From: an uncultured Cohaesibacter sp.
Lineage (GTDB): Bacteria; Pseudomonadota; Alphaproteobacteria; Rhizobiales; Cohaesibacteraceae
Assembly: GCF_963666525.1 (NCBI RefSeq)
Contig: NZ_OY762905.1
Location: forward strand, 930,001 to 994,000
Direction of reading: 5' to 3'
DNA length: 64,000 nucleotides
Shown here: one piece after another, positions 43,159 through 53,701 of the stretch
Position numbering within the stretch: the first letter of the stretch is position 1
How the letters are laid out: each line of letters opens with the position of its first letter
The notes under the pieces: model-generated
Told to the model about the DNA's origin: nothing
Seen by the model: only the letters and a program-made list of their open reading frames with translations
The model's database searches: none
Program-made: the position numbers and the translations under genes

Positions 43159-44064
43159 TCAAACGGACTTGACCTGCCGCTCGACTTTGCGGGAGACCCC
43201 CAGCTGGCGCTCGCGATAGACAACGAACAGGCCGGCCAGGACGACGATGGAACCTCCGGCCAGCACTGCATGGCTCGGATATTCGCTGAACAGCACAATG
43301 CCGATGACCACGTTCCAGACGACATTGACATAGTCGAACGGCGCAATCAGCGAGGCTTCCGCCATGCTGTAGGACTTGGTCATCAGGATCTGCCCCAATC
43401 CACCGAACACACCGGCCAGTACCATCAAGCCAAAGGTCCGTGCATCCGGCATGATCCAGCCCCAATAGGCGCTGACCGATGAAAACAGGGTCGCTGTCAC
43501 GAAGAAATAGAAGACGATGGCCGAGCTCTTCTCGGTTTTCGTCATCATCCTGATGAGAATACCGGCAAGCCCACCCAGAAAGGTCGACGCAAGGCAAAGG
43601 ATGGCACCAAGCAGACCAACGTCGCCAGAGGACGCAGCCAACCTCGGCGAGAGGATGATCAGCACGCCAACAAAGCTGACCGCAACCGCGGTCCAGCGAT
43701 AGGCCCTGACGGTTTCCTTGAGAAAGATAGCCGCCAGCGCAACGATCATCATCGGGTTGATGAAGGAGATGGCCGTTGCCTCCGGCAGGGGCAGCAGCGT
43801 GATGGATGTGAACCAGCAGAACATCGACGTCGCCCCGACAACGGACCGCCGAACATGGGACCATGGATTGTTGGTACGAATGCAGTCACGCCAGTCGCCT
43901 TGCAGGGCCGTCACTAGAAACAGTGGCGGAATGGCGAACAGGCAACGGAAAAACACAACCTCGCCAATCGGCATCGTCTCCGCGGTGTATTTGATCAGGG
44001 CAAGCATGATCGCAAACATCACTGTGGAGGCAATTTTCAATCCGATGCCGTAAAGAGCATTCAT
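43159..44064 (-). CDS. DMT/EamA-family transporter 1
   Basis: A 301-residue membrane protein with ten predicted helices in two EamA repeats (first about 5-140, second about 150-290; IAPFDYVNVVWNVVIGIVLF in the second). This matches drug/metabolite transporters of the RhaT/SAM-carrier type. The substrate is unknown. The ATG at 44064 was chosen because it starts the first helix; the frame is open 85 codons upstream but shows no membrane helices or similarity there. It is divergent from a paralogue. Confidence 0.85.
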   Translation of the reverse strand: MNALYGIGLKIASTVMFAIMLALIKYTAETMPIGEVVFFRCLFAIPPLFLVTALQGDWRDCIRTNNPWSHVRRSVVGATSMFCWFTSITLLPLPEATAISFINPMMIVALAAIFLKETVRAYRWTAVAVSFVGVLIILSPRLAASSGDVGLLGAILCLASTFLGGLAGILIRMMTKTEKSSAIVFYFFVTATLFSSVSAYWGWIMPDARTFGLMVLAGVFGGLGQILMTKSYSMAEASLIAPFDYVNVVWNVVIGIVLFSEYPSHAVLAGGSIVVLAGLFVVYRERQLGVSRKVERQVKSV

Positions 44065-44471
44065 TGCGGGGTCTTTCCGGTTTTGCCGTCTGCTGGTCTC
44101 GGCCTTCCGGTTGGTAACCGATAGAGGCAGAAATGCGGGAACAAATATGCAAGGAGAAGCGATGGCGGCAGCATACGCTGGGTAAGAAGGACATTCTCCG
44201 CATGGTTTATCGAAAAGATCAAGCTGTTTCTGGCATACGGCTGGCACGACACCCCGTCGAACGCGAGCCAGTTGTGTATAGTACACCAACCAAAAGCCCG
44301 GATTTTCGCGCATTTCCATTCATCAGCAAAATTGAACGAACTCTGTGCGCTGATTTACAGAATTGAAATGTTGTGATACACAACATGTTCTTTCCCGAGC
44401 GCGCCCAGTTCGATGCCGATGATTGCCGCTTCGGACGCGTAGTCTCCTTCCGTCTCAAAGATTTCATTCCG

Positions 44472-45458
44472 ATGCCATTGCCCCGACCATCGCTGAGGAC
44501 ATCGCTCAAGTCAGCACCCAGAACAACAGTTCACAAGGCCAGCGTCGCCTTCGACGCCATGCCCAGCTTTCTGCAGGCGGTTTTCGTGATGTTCATCGCG
44601 ATGATCGGTTTCACTCTTCAGGCTGGTATCGTCAAGGAGCTGGGGCAGAGTCTGCATGTCAGCCAGATCATTGTCATGCGGCAGGCGTGGATGATCCTCT
44701 TTCTGCTGCCCCCGATGCTCAAGTCCGCCCATGGCAATCTCAAGATCCATCGCAAGGATCTGTTCGTCCTGCGCGCCATCTTCACCTACCTGAGCATTCT
44801 GGCAGGCTTTACGGCGATCATCGAACTGCCGATGGCAACCGCAACCACGATGAGCTTTACCCGCACCTTCTTTCTGACCATCTTTGCCGTACTGATCCTC
44901 AAGGAAGCGGTCGGCTTGCGCCGTATCGCCGCGCTGGTGGTCGGCTTTATCGGCGTGCTGGTCATTGCGCGCCCGGCCGAGTTGCTGGCAGGAGGGCTGG
45001 GCGGGCTCGATCAGAATCTGTTACTGGCCCTTGCCAGCGCGGCGCTTGTTGCAGGAAACCAGACCATTGTGCGTATCCATTTGCGCTTTGACCGGCCAAC
45101 GATCATCGTCACCTATCAGGCCATAGTCATCGGGCTGGCGCTTGTTCCGCTAGCTTGGATCCACTGGAAGCCGATGACCCTGTCCCAGTTCGGACTGATG
45201 GCCCTGATCGGCGTTTGTGCGAGCTTTGCCCAGTGGCTGATGCTGCATTCCTTCAAGCGGGCCGAAGCGACGGCGTTGGCGCCATTCGACTATCTGCGGC
45301 TGGTGATGTCTGCCGCGCTGGGCTGGTACATGTTCAATGAGTGGCCCGATTTCTACACCTGGATCGGAGCGGCGATCATCTTCGCCTCCACCTTCTACAT
45401 CATGCATCGTGAGGCCCAACTGGGCAAGGAACGCAAACTGCAACCCCCCGGTCACTAG
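44472..45458 (+). CDS. DMT/EamA-family transporter 2
   Basis: A roughly 328-residue membrane protein with ten helices in two EamA repeats and the same end motif in the second repeat (APFDYLRLVMSAALGWYMFN). It is a distant paralogue of the divergent gene at 43159. The start is uncertain: ATG at 44472 (MPLPRPSL) or 44559 (MPSFLQAV), the second lying right before the first helix. The shared 400-base gap (44065-44471) holds nothing that I can assign. It is followed after 6 bases by the DUF123 gene and may be cotranscribed with it. Confidence 0.83.
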   Translation: MPLPRPSLRTSLKSAPRTTVHKASVAFDAMPSFLQAVFVMFIAMIGFTLQAGIVKELGQSLHVSQIIVMRQAWMILFLLPPMLKSAHGNLKIHRKDLFVLRAIFTYLSILAGFTAIIELPMATATTMSFTRTFFLTIFAVLILKEAVGLRRIAALVVGFIGVLVIARPAELLAGGLGGLDQNLLLALASAALVAGNQTIVRIHLRFDRPTIIVTYQAIVIGLALVPLAWIHWKPMTLSQFGLMALIGVCASFAQWLMLHSFKRAEATALAPFDYLRLVMSAALGWYMFNEWPDFYTWIGAAIIFASTFYIMHREAQLGKERKLQPPGH

Positions 45459-45464
45459 AGCCCC

Positions 45465-45950
45465 ATGCAAAAAAGCCCCATTCAGCGACGCCACATATTG
45501 GCCAACAAACCTCTGGCTGCAGTTCTCGGCCAATTGCCAACTCCGGTCTTTTCAGGAGACAGCCGCTCCCTTGGCAAATGCCCCAATGCTGGCGGCGTCT
45601 ATCTGCTGGCGATGGTCCTGCCACGCCGAACCAAGGTCATGCGGCCGACGGAAACCATCCTGCCGCCCGGCCTCTATTGTTACGCGGGCAGCGCCCATGG
45701 TCCGGGTGGGTTGCGGGCACGACTTGCCCGACATTTGGCAAAGGAGAAGTCCATCCGCTGGCATGTGGATCAGCTGACAACACGTGCCGGTTCGCTTCAT
45801 GTCTGGGCATGGCTTGAAGGCACCGAATGTGAACTGGCCACCAAGATGCAGCAGAGCGAGGGCTTCAGCGTTCCCCTGCCCGGCTTTGGCAGCTCGGACT
45901 GCCCACACTGCGCGTCCCATCTTTTCGCAAATGCGGCCGACATGCGCTGA
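45465..45950 (+). CDS. DUF123 GIY-YIG-related nuclease-like protein
   Basis: The 161-residue product has the DUF123 pattern (GGVYLLAMVL ... GLYCYAGSAHGPGGLRARL ... IRWHVDQLTT), a family related to GIY-YIG nucleases and also found fused to endonuclease III in archaea. Conserved Cys pairs follow (SSDCPHCASHLF). A role in DNA processing is inferred from the family; no enzyme activity is established. It begins 6 bases after the transporter gene. A start at 45465 gives the full conserved domain. Confidence 0.8.
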   Translation: MQKSPIQRRHILANKPLAAVLGQLPTPVFSGDSRSLGKCPNAGGVYLLAMVLPRRTKVMRPTETILPPGLYCYAGSAHGPGGLRARLARHLAKEKSIRWHVDQLTTRAGSLHVWAWLEGTECELATKMQQSEGFSVPLPGFGSSDCPHCASHLFANAADMR

Positions 45951-45999
45951 TCAGCACATCTCCACGAGCGCCCGGCATCGTATCTTGCCAGGGCTAGGG

Positions 46000-46557
46000 C
46001 TAGACCCGATCCATCTTTCGCCAGGGTTTGGCAGGCAGCATCACCCGGATGCCATCGCCCGGCTTCACGGTACCGCCCTTCAGAACGATGCCCATGATAC
46101 CGGCCTTGCGCACCAGCGCACCGTCATCCGCCTTGAAAACCAGCTCCTTGAGCAGTCCAGGCTGCCATGCCTCGATCTGACTGCAAGGATTCCGTAGCCC
46201 GGTAATCTCGACCTCGGCTTCCGCGCCGATCTTCAAGACTGTGCCCGTCGGCAATGACAGCAGGTCTATGCCGCCGGTGGTGATATTCTCGCCCATGTCG
46301 GCAGGCTGGATCGTGAACCCCTTGAGGGCCATTTCCTCGAACAGCTCCTGATGCATGAGATGCACCTGCCGCAGATTGGGCTGGTCTGGATCGGCCCGCA
46401 CCCGCGACCGATGTTGCACTTTTTCACCCATATGGGCATCGCCCTCGACACCGAGACCTTCAAGCAATCGAATGGAATCTTTCAGCTTTTTGGAAAAGGC
46501 ATGCCGGTCATCAAGACTGACAGCACGCACGACACCTTCAGGGATTTCGTCTTGCAC
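46000..46557 (-). CDS. MOSC domain protein
   Basis: The 185-residue product is a stand-alone MOSC domain (beta-strand-rich sulfur-carrier domain of molybdenum cofactor sulfurases). The conserved Cys is in ITGLRNPCSQIEAW (about residue 124), and GVEGDAHMGEKVQHRSRVR is the typical N-terminal signature. Relatives such as YiiM act in detoxifying N-hydroxylated compounds with a molybdenum cofactor. It is convergent with the DUF123 gene. Confidence 0.88.
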   Translation of the reverse strand: MQDEIPEGVVRAVSLDDRHAFSKKLKDSIRLLEGLGVEGDAHMGEKVQHRSRVRADPDQPNLRQVHLMHQELFEEMALKGFTIQPADMGENITTGGIDLLSLPTGTVLKIGAEAEVEITGLRNPCSQIEAWQPGLLKELVFKADDGALVRKAGIMGIVLKGGTVKPGDGIRVMLPAKPWRKMDRV

Positions 46558-46595
46558 AGCAGGGCTCCGAAGTGAAGGGACCAGCGAACTGGTAC

Positions 46596-46628
46596 AAAAA
46601 AGGGAGGGCAGACAGTGTCTACCCTCCC
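46596..46628 (-). terminator. Terminator of leuA
   Basis: On the minus strand GGGAGGG and CCCTCCC, extended by AGACA/TGTCT past one mismatch, form a strong hairpin followed by six T, about 26 bases after the leuA stop codon. Confidence 0.88.
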
Positions 46629-46653
46629 GTTATGACGTCAATTTGACGACGGA

Positions 46654-48204
46654 TCAATCAGCCACATTGCTTCTCTGCGCGTTGTGGACTTCCTTCTCGC
46701 GCCGCACCATCAGTTTGTTGAGAGCCGAAACATAGGCCTTGGCCGAAGACACCATGGTGTCGGTATCGGCCGACCGGCCGGTGACCGTGTGGTCGCCCTC
46801 GCGCAGACGGCAGGACACCTCGGCCTGAGCATCGGTACCAGCGGTCACCGCGCTCACCTGATACAGCATCAGGCGTGCCTTGTGCGGGATCATCTGCTTG
46901 ATGGCGTTGAAGATCGCGTCGACCGGGCCGTCGCCGGTTGCTTCCTTGGTCACGTGGGTGCCGTCCATGTCCAGCGTCACGATGGCCTTCTGGACACCAC
47001 TGGTTCCGGCAATCACGGTCATGGCAATGACCTTGATCTTGTCAGATGCGGCTCCGACTTCGTCGTCGACCAGAGCTTCGATGTCTTCATCGAAGATGTT
47101 TTTCTTCTTGTCGGCCAGATCCTTGAAGCGATTGAAGGCATCCTGGAAGGCATTTTCACCCAAATGATAGCCCAACTCGTCCAGCTTCTGCTTGAAGGCG
47201 TGACGACCGGAATGCTTGCCCATCACCAGATCGGTACCGCCAACTCCCACGTCTTCCGGCTTCATGATTTCGTAGGTTTCGGCATTCTTCAACATGCCAT
47301 CCTGATGGATACCGGACTCATGGGCAAAGGCGTTCTTGCCAACAATGGCCTTGTTATACTGCACCGGGAAGGCAGATACGGCAGACACCAGCTTGGAAGC
47401 ACGGGTCAGCAACTTGCTGTTGACGCCGGTGGTGTAGGGGAAAATATCATTGCGGGTGCGGATCGCCATGACGATCTCTTCCAGCGCAGCGTTACCGGCG
47501 CGCTCACCCAAGCCATTGATGGTGCATTCGATCTGCCGCGCGCCACCCTTGGCCGCAGCCAGCGAGTTGGCAACCGCCATGCCCAGATCGTTGTGGCAAT
47601 GGGCAGAGAAGATCGCCTTGTCGGAGTTTGGCACATTCTCGATCACGCGGGAGAACAGCGCCGTGATTTCGTCTGGAGCCGTGTAGCCGACTGTGTCGGG
47701 GATATTGATGGTTGTCGCACCGGCATTGATGGCCGCCTCCACGCACTTGCACAGGAAGTCGAATTCGGTACGGGTGCCGTCTTCTGCCGACCATTCCACA
47801 TCATTGGTCCAGTTGCGTGCACGGGTAACGGACTCGATCACCTTCTCGTAGACCCGATCCGGCTCCATCTGCAGCTTGTATTTCATGTGCACGGGGCTGG
47901 TGGAAATGAAGGTGTGAATACGGCTCTTTTCAGCGTGCTTGACAGCTTCACCTGCCCGGTCGATATCCTTGGCGCCAGCGCGGGCCAAACCGCAGACCGT
48001 GGCCTTCTTGACGATCTTGGCAATTTCGCTCACGGCCTCGAAGTCGCCATTTGAGGCAATCGGGAAACCGGCTTCGATCACGTCGACGCCCAATTCGTCC
48101 AGCAAATGAGCGACCTGCAATTTCTCTTCCAGGGTCATGGACGCCCCCGGAGACTGTTCACCATCGCGCAAGGTCGTGTCGAAGATTACGATATTGTTGT
48201 TCAT
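46654..48204 (-). CDS. leuA: 2-isopropylmalate synthase
   Basis: LeuA condenses acetyl-CoA with 2-ketoisovalerate, the first step of leucine synthesis. The 516-residue length is typical of the bacterial short form. The N-terminal catalytic domain carries [18 protein letters not shown] (metal-binding Asp and Arg), [20 protein letters not shown] (metal-binding HxH) and [13 protein letters not shown]; the C-terminal LeuA_dimer domain (about 390-510) binds leucine for feedback inhibition. A leucine-rich leader peptide upstream (48341-48448) suggests attenuation control in addition. Confidence 0.96.
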   Translation of the reverse strand: MNNNIVIFDTTLRDGEQSPGASMTLEEKLQVAHLLDELGVDVIEAGFPIASNGDFEAVSEIAKIVKKATVCGLARAGAKDIDRAGEAVKHAEKSRIHTFISTSPVHMKYKLQMEPDRVYEKVIESVTRARNWTNDVEWSAEDGTRTEFDFLCKCVEAAINAGATTINIPDTVGYTAPDEITALFSRVIENVPNSDKAIFSAHCHNDLGMAVANSLAAAKGGARQIECTINGLGERAGNAALEEIVMAIRTRNDIFPYTTGVNSKLLTRASKLVSAVSAFPVQYNKAIVGKNAFAHESGIHQDGMLKNAETYEIMKPEDVGVGGTDLVMGKHSGRHAFKQKLDELGYHLGENAFQDAFNRFKDLADKKKNIFDEDIEALVDDEVGAASDKIKVIAMTVIAGTSGVQKAIVTLDMDGTHVTKEATGDGPVDAIFNAIKQMIPHKARLMLYQVSAVTAGTDAQAEVSCRLREGDHTVTGRSADTDTMVSSAKAYVSALNKLMVRREKEVHNAQRSNVAD

Positions 48205-48296
48205 TGAACTCTTCCTGCTTTTGCCGCGCCAGCAAAGTCTCTGTCATGCATGGCTGGTCACGCGGCTGGAGTTTTTCCTGCTGCCTGTGATGTCAT

Positions 48297-48347
48297 CCCC
48301 TGAAGATCCGCCGCCGAACGAGCTCAGCGCCTGTCGATGTTCAGGGG
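48297..48347 (-). promoter_or_regulatory. leuA leader hairpin
   Basis: On the minus strand CCCCTGAA (overlapping the last codon and stop of the leader peptide, 48340-48347) pairs with TTCAGGGG (48297-48304), an 8-base stem enclosing a GC-rich loop with internal complementarity. A ribosome stalled at the leucine codons just before it would block or free this stem. No T run follows, so control may act on translation or a Rho-type stop rather than a simple terminator. Confidence 0.5.
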
Positions 48348-48448
48348 CACATAAGGAGGAGTAGTTCGGAATCTAGACGAGCGAGAGCATTGGGAGCCTG
48401 CAGCTCAACCAAATCGATCAGACCAATTTTGCTCTCAGGAGCGGTCAT
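48341..48448 (-). CDS. leuL: leuA leader peptide
   Basis: A 35-codon open frame, ATG at 48448, ends 136 bases before leuA. It begins MTAPESKIGLIDLVELQ and ends SELLLLMCP, with nine leucines, four of them in a row (CTA CTC CTC CTT) just before a hairpin that includes the stop codon. A purine-rich GAGAGA lies upstream as ribosome-binding site. This is the expected form of a leucine attenuation leader, in which slow decoding of leucine codons changes downstream RNA folding. The name is by analogy with leuL of other bacteria. Confidence 0.75.
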   Translation of the reverse strand: MTAPESKIGLIDLVELQAPNALARLDSELLLLMCP

Positions 48449-48844
48449 GGAAATCTCTCTCACTCTATTTCAACACCCGCGCGATCTTGGCGCGGATTGC
48501 TTACCCCAGAATGTCTAACCGATTGCCCGCCCTGAAACAAGAGCTATTTTTTACAAACCTCCACCAGAAGGCACAACCAGAAGAGTTGCAGAGACAACAG
48601 TCTTCAACCAATAAAACCACAACTTAAGAATGCACATTCATAGTTAAAGAACCTGAAACTAGATGTCAGAAAATACACCCATATACAAAAGACAATATAT
48701 ACCAGACACTTAACACAAAAATATGCAAATAAATAAATATTTATTAAGTCTTTCACTTTATATCGGAATGATAATAAACATCCCCGCCAACGATTACTCA
48801 TTGAGAATTGTTGTTAAGAAAAGTAAATTCGAAAGGCTATAAAA
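48449..48844. other. AT-rich intergenic region before the chemoreceptor
   Basis: About 400 bases. The leuA-side third is of normal composition and must contain the leu promoter. From about 48540 to 48840 the sequence is markedly AT-rich, with runs such as AAATAAATAAATATTTATTAA, unlike the surrounding genes. A GAAAGG site precedes the chemoreceptor ATG. No gene is supported here. Confidence 0.4.
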
Positions 48845-50557
48845 ATGAATCTGCTTTCGAAACTGAAGCTGACTCAGAAAGTAACATTTCTGATCATCGG
48901 TTCCGTGCTCATCTGCATGGTCTCTCTCGCTACGGCAACATGGTTCACAATCAGCAATAAAATCCAAAGCGACGTTCTGCACGAGCAGTCGACCAGCATT
49001 CGTGTAGCCGCTCAGGTCTTCGAGACCGGCATTCCCGGTGTCGAAGTGATCAGAAGCAGCTCGGGAGACATATCCCGTCTTGTCATGAAGGAAATTCCAT
49101 CTTTTACCGATCACAGCATAATAGACCGTGTTGGAACCATTACAGGCGAAACGGCAACAGTGTTTGCCTGGGACGATGAAAGCAAGGACTTCTGGCGCAA
49201 AACCACCAACATCAAGAAACCGGATGGCTCGCGCGCCGTGGGTACCCCCCTCGGCAAGGACGGAGCTGTCTATCCGGTTGTGACTGCCGGGAAGACCTTC
49301 GTGGGTGAAGCCGTTATTCTGGGCGTTCCCTACTACACCCTTTATCAGCCGATTTTTTCTGACAATAATCAGGTCAACGGCATCCTCTATGTGGGTATTC
49401 AGAAAGAAAACGTTCAGTCGATCCTTGGCGAAGTGACTCGCAGCCTGCTGACCTCCGCCCTCGTCGTCGGCATTCTGATCGCAGCTTTCGCCTTCTTCGC
49501 CGGAACCCGGATGATGAAGCCGCTGCCGATCATGACCGCACTCCTGACGGCAATTGCCCGCGACGAGCAGATCACCGAGATCCCCTACAAGAGCCGCAAG
49601 GACGAGATTGGCGACATGGCAGAAGCTGTCGCGGTGCTCAACGAGAAGAATGTCCAACGCCTTGAGCTGGAACAGCACAAGAATGCCACGGACAGAGAAC
49701 GCGAGGTGCGTGAGCGGAAAATCCTGCAGACCGTGACGGATTTCGACAAGGACATCCAGGCGATCCTGTCCGCCGTCACCGAAAACTCCCGAACCATGGA
49801 AGGCACCGCCCAGCGCCTGACGGAAATCGCCGAAACCACCGCAGAGCAGTCCACCAGCGCGTCCTCCGTTTCCAATGAAGCGGCCAGCAACGTCCAGACC
49901 GTCGCCTCCGCCTCGGAAGAACTGTCGGCCTCGATTGGCGAAATCTCCCAGCAGCTGGGCAAGACCCGCAGCGTTGTTGCACTGGCTTCCGAGGAATCCA
50001 ATGCCACCAACGAAAAGGTGGAAAGCCTCGACAAGGCCGCCCAGAAGATCGGCGAAGTGGTGAACCTCATTCAGGACATCGCCGAACAGACCAACCTGCT
50101 GGCCCTCAATGCCACCATCGAGGCTGCCCGCGCCGGAGAAATGGGTAAGGGCTTTGCCGTGGTCGCAGCCGAAGTCAAGGAGCTGGCCAATCAGACCTCC
50201 AAGGCAACCGAGGAAATCGCCAACCAGATCGCCGACATCCAGACCTCGTCTCAGGATGCGGTGGCCGCAATATCCAAAATCTCCGAGACCATGAGCGAAG
50301 TGAACGAATACACCAATTCGATCGCAGTGGCCGTGGAACAGCAGGGCTCTGCCACCATGGAAATCAGCTCGAATGTTCAGCAGGCCTCCAGAGGCACAAG
50401 CGAGGTGAGCGAGCGCATGGCATTGGTCAACAGCTCTGTTTCTGACACCCACCAGTCCGCCAGCAACGTGCTGGAAGCCTCCCGCGCAGCCGCCCAGCAG
50501 GCAACTCAGCTACGCAGCCGCATCGAAAGCTTCCTCAAGGACATTCAGGCGGCCTGA
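48845..50557 (+). CDS. Methyl-accepting chemotaxis protein with periplasmic Cache domain
   Basis: A 570-residue chemoreceptor. It has a first membrane helix (about 13-35), a periplasmic sensor domain (about 36-200) of the single Cache type ([32 protein letters not shown]), a second helix (about 201-221), a HAMP domain (about 222-275) and a long signalling coiled coil (about 300-570) with the conserved hairpin tip [20 protein letters not shown]. It reports ligand binding to CheA/CheW. The ligand is unknown; this sensor type commonly binds small organic acids. It is monocistronic, with a terminator. Confidence 0.95.
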   Translation: MNLLSKLKLTQKVTFLIIGSVLICMVSLATATWFTISNKIQSDVLHEQSTSIRVAAQVFETGIPGVEVIRSSSGDISRLVMKEIPSFTDHSIIDRVGTITGETATVFAWDDESKDFWRKTTNIKKPDGSRAVGTPLGKDGAVYPVVTAGKTFVGEAVILGVPYYTLYQPIFSDNNQVNGILYVGIQKENVQSILGEVTRSLLTSALVVGILIAAFAFFAGTRMMKPLPIMTALLTAIARDEQITEIPYKSRKDEIGDMAEAVAVLNEKNVQRLELEQHKNATDREREVRERKILQTVTDFDKDIQAILSAVTENSRTMEGTAQRLTEIAETTAEQSTSASSVSNEAASNVQTVASASEELSASIGEISQQLGKTRSVVALASEESNATNEKVESLDKAAQKIGEVVNLIQDIAEQTNLLALNATIEAARAGEMGKGFAVVAAEVKELANQTSKATEEIANQIADIQTSSQDAVAAISKISETMSEVNEYTNSIAVAVEQQGSATMEISSNVQQASRGTSEVSERMALVNSSVSDTHQSASNVLEASRAAAQQATQLRSRIESFLKDIQAA

Positions 50558-50584
50558 TCTGCCGTCTCAAGGCAAAGCGTACAA

Positions 50585-50619
50585 AAAAAGACACGGTACC
50601 TCTGGCTCCGTGTCTTTTT
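50585..50619. terminator. Terminator after the chemoreceptor gene
   Basis: AAAAAGACACGG (50585-50596) and CCGTGTCTTTTT (50608-50619) form a 12-base stem with A and T flanks, usable from both sides (chemoreceptor on plus, racemase-like gene on minus). Confidence 0.9.
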
Positions 50620-50659
50620 GTTTGCAAGCTGCGTCGCCTCAGGGCGGACGGTTCAGCTC

Positions 50660-51331
50660 TTATCTGTAATGGGACAGAAGATAGGCGCGTGTTGCGCTGA
50701 GAGCAGACATAACCTTCGCAGCCCGTGGCGACTTGCACAAAGCAAGAGATGGCGCAATGGAAACCTGACCAACCCCGACATGGGTGAATTTGTCATCATT
50801 CTCAAGAAACTCGTCAAGCGCCGTGACGCAGGCTTGCTTGTAGCCTTCCAGATCACCAGCCAAAAAGATATCCCAGACCTTTGGCAGCAGGATGGTCTCT
50901 ACACCGATCGATTCAGCCCCCAGCACATCGCGGCAGGTCTTGAACAGCCCCCCGGTAGCTTCCATCGTCGATGGAGCGGTCACAAGAATGGCGATATCGC
51001 TGCGTCCCGGGTTCGACATGGCCTTCTTGAAGACATCATCGGCGAGCAGGCGGTCGGTACGCAGCACCGGAGCGCCTTCGACCATCAGTCGGTCGGCAAT
51101 AGGGCTGAGCGTCGAGCAGGTAACCAGCAGCAGATCGACCCCACGCGCGCATTCCAGAATGGCCCGTTCGATTTCATTGCCTATATCCGCATCGATATAC
51201 CCAAGCTCGGTCACCTTCTGAAGCAGATCGTTCCGCACAAAATGCTGCTCGGGCACCAGATTTGTTCCTTCGAGCGCTTCGGAAAAAAGCGCAATGTTAC
51301 TCTCGATGCTGTGTAGGAAAGAAAAAGACAT
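50660..51331 (-). CDS. Asp/Glu racemase superfamily protein
   Basis: The 223-residue protein resembles the aspartate/glutamate racemase and hydantoin racemase superfamily. The first catalytic Cys is present in LLLVTCSTLSPIADRL (Cys72). The second half has FTHVGVGQVSIAPSLAL (about 187-203), where the partner Cys of two-base racemases would be expected, but there it is Val or Ser. It may therefore be a one-base decarboxylase/isomerase or an enzyme with another reaction. It lies 93 bases downstream of the PhzF-like gene on the same strand. Confidence 0.7.
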   Translation of the reverse strand: MSFSFLHSIESNIALFSEALEGTNLVPEQHFVRNDLLQKVTELGYIDADIGNEIERAILECARGVDLLLVTCSTLSPIADRLMVEGAPVLRTDRLLADDVFKKAMSNPGRSDIAILVTAPSTMEATGGLFKTCRDVLGAESIGVETILLPKVWDIFLAGDLEGYKQACVTALDEFLENDDKFTHVGVGQVSIAPSLALCKSPRAAKVMSALSATRAYLLSHYR

Positions 51332-51424
51332 TGGAATAGCCTGGGACGATATTGGATGAAAAGATTAGGTCTTTGGACGGCCTGTTGAGCGCACAATAAG
51401 ACCAAATTTCAACCAGCGCCAGTG

Positions 51425-52351
51425 TTAAATATACAATTTTCCTTCAGAAACGAGAACACTACGGCCACCGACGCGAACACTTGACAGACGCCCTTCCGCG
51501 ACATCAAGTTCCAGCTCGATGATCGAGGGACGCCCCATCTCGAAGCCCTGCTCCATGCTGTAGCGATGGGTGCCTTGCCCCGGCTTGTCGAACTGGCAGA
51601 TCACTCCGGCAAAGGCAGCAGCAGCAGATCCTGTTGCAGGATCCTCGACAATCCCCATACCCGGCGCAAACATGCGGGCATGGAAACTGGAGGCATGGCA
51701 GGTTGTCTCACGGGTATAAAGGAAGGCATCGTTGTGGTCATGCGCACCGAACGCCGTGCTCCAGCTTGGCATCACCGGCCGCGCCCGCTTCATCGCATCA
51801 AGATTGCGAATGGGCACCATGGCAAAGGGAACCCCTGCCGAATAGGCGGTAGGCACATGGTTCTCGAACCCGATATCCTTGATATGCAACCCGAGCGCTG
51901 CGGCAATTTCGTCCTTCGAGCCCAGCTTGATTGACGACAGCGGCTTGGAAATCTGAGGCACCTCGAACACAGCCTTGCCCAGACGACCGGAATAGAGTTT
52001 GACCTTGGCGCGAATCCGCCCGACCTTTTCCTCCATCAGCATGACGCAATTCTGCTCGGTCTCCAAATGCGGAAACCGCAACAGCCCAAGCAAAACCGCC
52101 GTCCCGACGGTCGGATGCCCGGCGAAGGGCAACTCATAGGCTGGCGTGAAAATCCGCAACGAAGCACTATGCGCCTTGTTCTCTGGCGAACAGACAAACA
52201 CCGTCTCGGAGAAATTGAATTCCCTCGCAATTTTCTGCATCTGCTCATCCGACAGATTGTCGCAATCAAGCACCACGGCAAGCTGGTTGCCCGCAAACAA
52301 CTCTTTCGTGAACACATCCAGGGTAAAATAGCGGTGCTCGTTTTCAGACAT
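51425..52351 (-). CDS. PhzF-family isomerase/epimerase-like protein
   Basis: The 308-residue protein matches the PhzF family, which has two diaminopimelate-epimerase-like domains. Features include YFTLDVFTKELFAGNQLAVV at the start with the Asp/Gly motif, RIFTPAYELPFAGHPTVGTA and EDPATGSAAAAFAGVI. The catalytic Glu is in FNFSETVFV (about residue 49). Many members act on small metabolites; no phenazine genes are here. The ATG at 52351 has AGGA 6 bases before it and is preferred over a TTG five codons upstream. Confidence 0.88.
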   Translation of the reverse strand: MSENEHRYFTLDVFTKELFAGNQLAVVLDCDNLSDEQMQKIAREFNFSETVFVCSPENKAHSASLRIFTPAYELPFAGHPTVGTAVLLGLLRFPHLETEQNCVMLMEEKVGRIRAKVKLYSGRLGKAVFEVPQISKPLSSIKLGSKDEIAAALGLHIKDIGFENHVPTAYSAGVPFAMVPIRNLDAMKRARPVMPSWSTAFGAHDHNDAFLYTRETTCHASSFHARMFAPGMGIVEDPATGSAAAAFAGVICQFDKPGQGTHRYSMEQGFEMGRPSIIELELDVAEGRLSSVRVGGRSVLVSEGKLYI

Positions 52352-52461
52352 ATGATCCTGTTCCAAAGTGCTTGAGCAAAGAAAAGGGGGTTAGACAGTA
52401 TAGGCGGATCCCGGTATCGAGACCAACATCAATCATCGACAAACCTAAATAAAGCATAAAG

Positions 52462-52491
52462 AAAAATCCCGATCACAAGGACCGGGATTTT
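52462..52491 (-). terminator. Terminator of ilvC
   Basis: AAAATCCCG (52463-52471) and CGGGATTTT (52483-52491) form a 9-base stem; on the minus strand a T run follows. It lies about 25 bases after the ilvC stop. Confidence 0.85.
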
Positions 52492-52516
52492 CGTAGAATT
52501 TACAGACGCGAGAACA

Positions 52517-53563
<1,047 letters not shown>

Positions 53564-53701
53564 CTAACAAAATTACCCGAACAGGCTGATATTTGGTCGA
53601 AACCGAAAGATTTGAACCCGACCTAAAAGAAGAGAGGGACAAGGTCAAGCCCAAATATGAACTGAATGCTCCCCAAATGGAGCGGGAAGGCCAAAGGCCG
53701 C

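Noticed and set aside
48794..50452. Long minus-strand open frame opposite the chemoreceptor
   Set aside because: It mirrors the chemoreceptor gene and gives Gly/His-rich protein with no recognisable domain.
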